Positions 62,459-64,000 of a DNA stretch of 64,000 nucleotides are shown piece after piece. The stretch comes from CBDCXF01 sp965223755. Its GTDB lineage: Bacteria; Acidobacteriota; Thermoanaerobaculia; Multivoradales; JAHEKO01. The number at the start of each line of letters is the position of its first letter. Within the stretch, counting starts at the first letter, position 1. Under the pieces are notes generated by a model. That model worked only from the letters and a program-made list of their open reading frames with translations. It did not search any database and was not told where the DNA came from. The translations under genes were made by a program, and so were the position numbers. The stretch is taken from the NCBI GenBank assembly GCA_965223755.1, contig CBDCXF010000002.1, positions 620,001-684,000 on the forward strand. Direction: 5' to 3'.

Positions 62459-64000
62459 ATGACTTCCCTCGTAGTGGTCGAGTCTCCAGCCAAAGCAAAA
62501 ACTCTGGCCCGCTTCCTCGGTTCGGACTATCGCGTCGAGGCAAGCTACGGGCACATTCGCGACCTACCGGGGAGCGCGAGTCAGATCCCCGCCAAGTACA
62601 AAGGCGAATCCTGGGCACGATTGGGCGTCAACGTTGACGATCAGTTCGACCCCATCTACGTCATCTCCGCCGACCGCAAAAAACACATCCAGACACTCAA
62701 GAAGGCCTTGAACGGCGCCGACGAACTCATCCTCGCCACCGACGAAGACCGCGAAGGAGAGTCGATCGGCTGGCACATCATTGAAGTGCTCAACCCCAAA
62801 GTGCCGGTCAAACGCATCGCCTTTCACGAAATCACCGAAGAAGCGGTACGAGAGGCACTGGAGAATCCGCGCGAGCTCGACTACGACCTGATTCGCGCTC
62901 AGGAGAACCGCCGCATCATCGACCGCCTCTACGGCTATGAGCTCTCACCGGTGCTGTGGAAGAAAGTCCAGCGTGGGCTTTCCGCCGGACGGGTGCAGAG
63001 CGTGGCCGTGCGCCTGTGCGTCCTCCGCGAGCGCGAGCGGCGGCGCTTTCAGGCCGCCGGTTACTGGACTCTGGAAGCATCGCTGGAAAAAGACGGCACC
63101 ACTTTTCAAGCAAATCTCAAATCGGTGGATGGCAAGGCGGTCGCGACGGGGAGAGACTTCGATCCCGACTCCGGCGAACTCAAAGACGCCGACAGCCGAC
63201 TGTGGCTCAAGAGTGAGGGCGAGGCCCTCGATTTGCTGCGCGGCTGGGCGGGATCGTGGACCGTCGCCTCGGTCGAAACCAAACCGATCAAGCGCAAGCC
63301 GGCACCTCCTTTTACGACCTCCTCCATGCAGCAAGCCGCCAACCAACGATTGCGGTTCAGCGCCTCGCGCACCATGCGGGCGGCGCAGCGTCTGTACGAG
63401 GGCATCGACTTGGGTAGCGGACCGGAAGGTCTGATCACCTACATGCGCACCGACTCGCTGACGCTGTCCGAGCGGGCTCTGAGTGAGGCTCAGGCGGCGA
63501 TTAAAAAGCACTTTGGTGACGAACACGCCGGCGGCGCCCGTCGCTATCGCACCAAGTCCAAAGGCGCGCAAGAAGCCCACGAAGCCATCCGGCCGACGCA
63601 CATGGAGCGCACTCCGGACAGCTTGCGCAACCACCTCAACGAAGACGAGTACCGCCTCTACGACCTCATCTGGAGGCGCACCATCGCCAGCCAGATGGCG
63701 GACGCTCGCCTGTCGCGCACCTCCGCTGCTCTGACTCCGAACGCCACGGCGGAAGGTCGTGAAGCGGTCTTTCAGGCCTCCGGTCAGGTCATCGACTTCG
63801 CCGGCTGGATGGCGGCTTACGGACGTTCTTCCGAGGAAGACGAGAGTCTGCTGCCGACCTTGGTTCAGGGAGAGAATCTCGACCCTCAGTCGGTCGATGC
63901 CGTGGGCAAAGAAACCAAACCCCCGGCTCGCTACACCGAAGCCACCTTGGTCAAACTGCTGGAAGAACTCGGCATCGGTCGGCCGTCCACCTATGCGCCG
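62459..64000 (+). CDS. topA: DNA topoisomerase I (5' part, cut by window end)
   Basis: 514 codons are present with no stop before the edge. The Toprim domain begins directly: LVVVESPAKAKTLARFLG, SYGHIRDLP, and ATDEDREGESIGWHI (metal-binding acidic triad). FHEITEEAVREAL, QENRRIIDRLYGYELSPVLW and the active Tyr328 in GLITYMRTDSLTLS follow, then AQEAHEAIRPT and the LVKLLEELGIGRPSTYAP motif at the edge. It relaxes negative supercoils. The start ATG at 62459 lacks a strong RBS. dprA-topA adjacency is common. Confidence 0.93.
   Translation, partial: MTSLVVVESPAKAKTLARFLGSDYRVEASYGHIRDLPGSASQIPAKYKGESWARLGVNVDDQFDPIYVISADRKKHIQTLKKALNGADELILATDEDREGESIGWHIIEVLNPKVPVKRIAFHEITEEAVREALENPRELDYDLIRAQENRRIIDRLYGYELSPVLWKKVQRGLSAGRVQSVAVRLCVLRERERRRFQAAGYWTLEASLEKDGTTFQANLKSVDGKAVATGRDFDPDSGELKDADSRLWLKSEGEALDLLRGWAGSWTVASVETKPIKRKPAPPFTTSSMQQAANQRLRFSASRTMRAAQRLYEGIDLGSGPEGLITYMRTDSLTLSERALSEAQAAIKKHFGDEHAGGARRYRTKSKGAQEAHEAIRPTHMERTPDSLRNHLNEDEYRLYDLIWRRTIASQMADARLSRTSAALTPNATAEGREAVFQASGQVIDFAGWMAAYGRSSEEDESLLPTLVQGENLDPQSVDAVGKETKPPARYTEATLVKLLEELGIGRPSTYAP

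Overview
The window is 64 kb of GC-rich bacterial chromosome from a Gram-negative-type organism with many lipoproteins and secreted proteins. A member of Acidobacteriota or a nearby lineage fits best. The reasons are the ECF sigma factor of the Sig-70_X6 type coupled to a Pkn-type kinase with TPR repeats, a DUF1326 protein, a large lipoprotein mixing carboxypeptidase-regulatory-like and CXXCH segments, a peptidase-MA/TolB-like/Omp85-like fusion, and many overlapping ATGA operons. This placement is inference from family content; there is no rRNA in the window to settle it.

Layout. 0-7.7 kb: two secreted proteins, small coupled operons (hotdog thioesterase/DUF1801; tocopherol-cyclase-like/zinc-ribbon DUF2007), a CXXCH lipoprotein, a CrtI/retinol-saturase-like oxidoreductase and an SrkA-like kinase. 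7.7-9.4 kb: an erythromycin-esterase-like gene lying between two 127-bp direct repeats made of the srkA 5' end, which looks like an integration that split a lipoprotein-yjjG-srkA operon. 10.6-22.9 kb: a secretion-rich block (M4 metalloprotease, S8 protease, a 722-aa secreted protein, a small protein with two knottin-like cysteine motifs, a 467-aa secreted protein) around an ECF sigma factor and its kinase. 23-31.8 kb: metabolic and stress genes, including a tight bstA-membrane protein-phzF-ATP-grasp-DUF3052 operon, malic enzyme, yaaA, csaA and panE. 31.9-42.1 kb: SnoaL-like and DUF1579-like proteins, a 1237-aa haem-motif lipoprotein, a CNNM/CBS protein, a lipoprotein MsrAB, and an operon of a roadblock-like protein with two lipoprotein hydrolases. 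42.2-48.8 kb: two nearly identical IS481-family elements bracketing 4.5 kb that includes a higBA toxin-antitoxin pair. 49-64 kb: CPBP protease, purSL-purQ, DUF1697, two MBL-fold proteins, an envelope operon ending in a peptidase-MA/TolB/Omp85 fusion, then dprA and the 5' part of topA cut by the window end.

The main points of interest are repeats and insertions. A family of 21-bp hairpins (8-bp stem, 5-nt loop), often next to GTGACGAA-type octamer tracts, lies between genes at 54-56 kb and has also landed in frame inside purL. CTAGTGG heptamer arrays supply the CTAG targets used by IS481, and the stop codon of each transposase is completed by the target duplication rather than by the element. 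Copy 1 of the IS has unequal flanks and abuts a headless 3' gene fragment, and copy 2 separates an ArsR regulator from its likely SRPBCC partner. The most unusual gene product is the tandem knottin-like secreted protein beside the sigma/kinase pair.

No tRNA, rRNA or CRISPR array was recognised. All functional calls rest on reading the sequence and on knowledge of the families; no database search was run.
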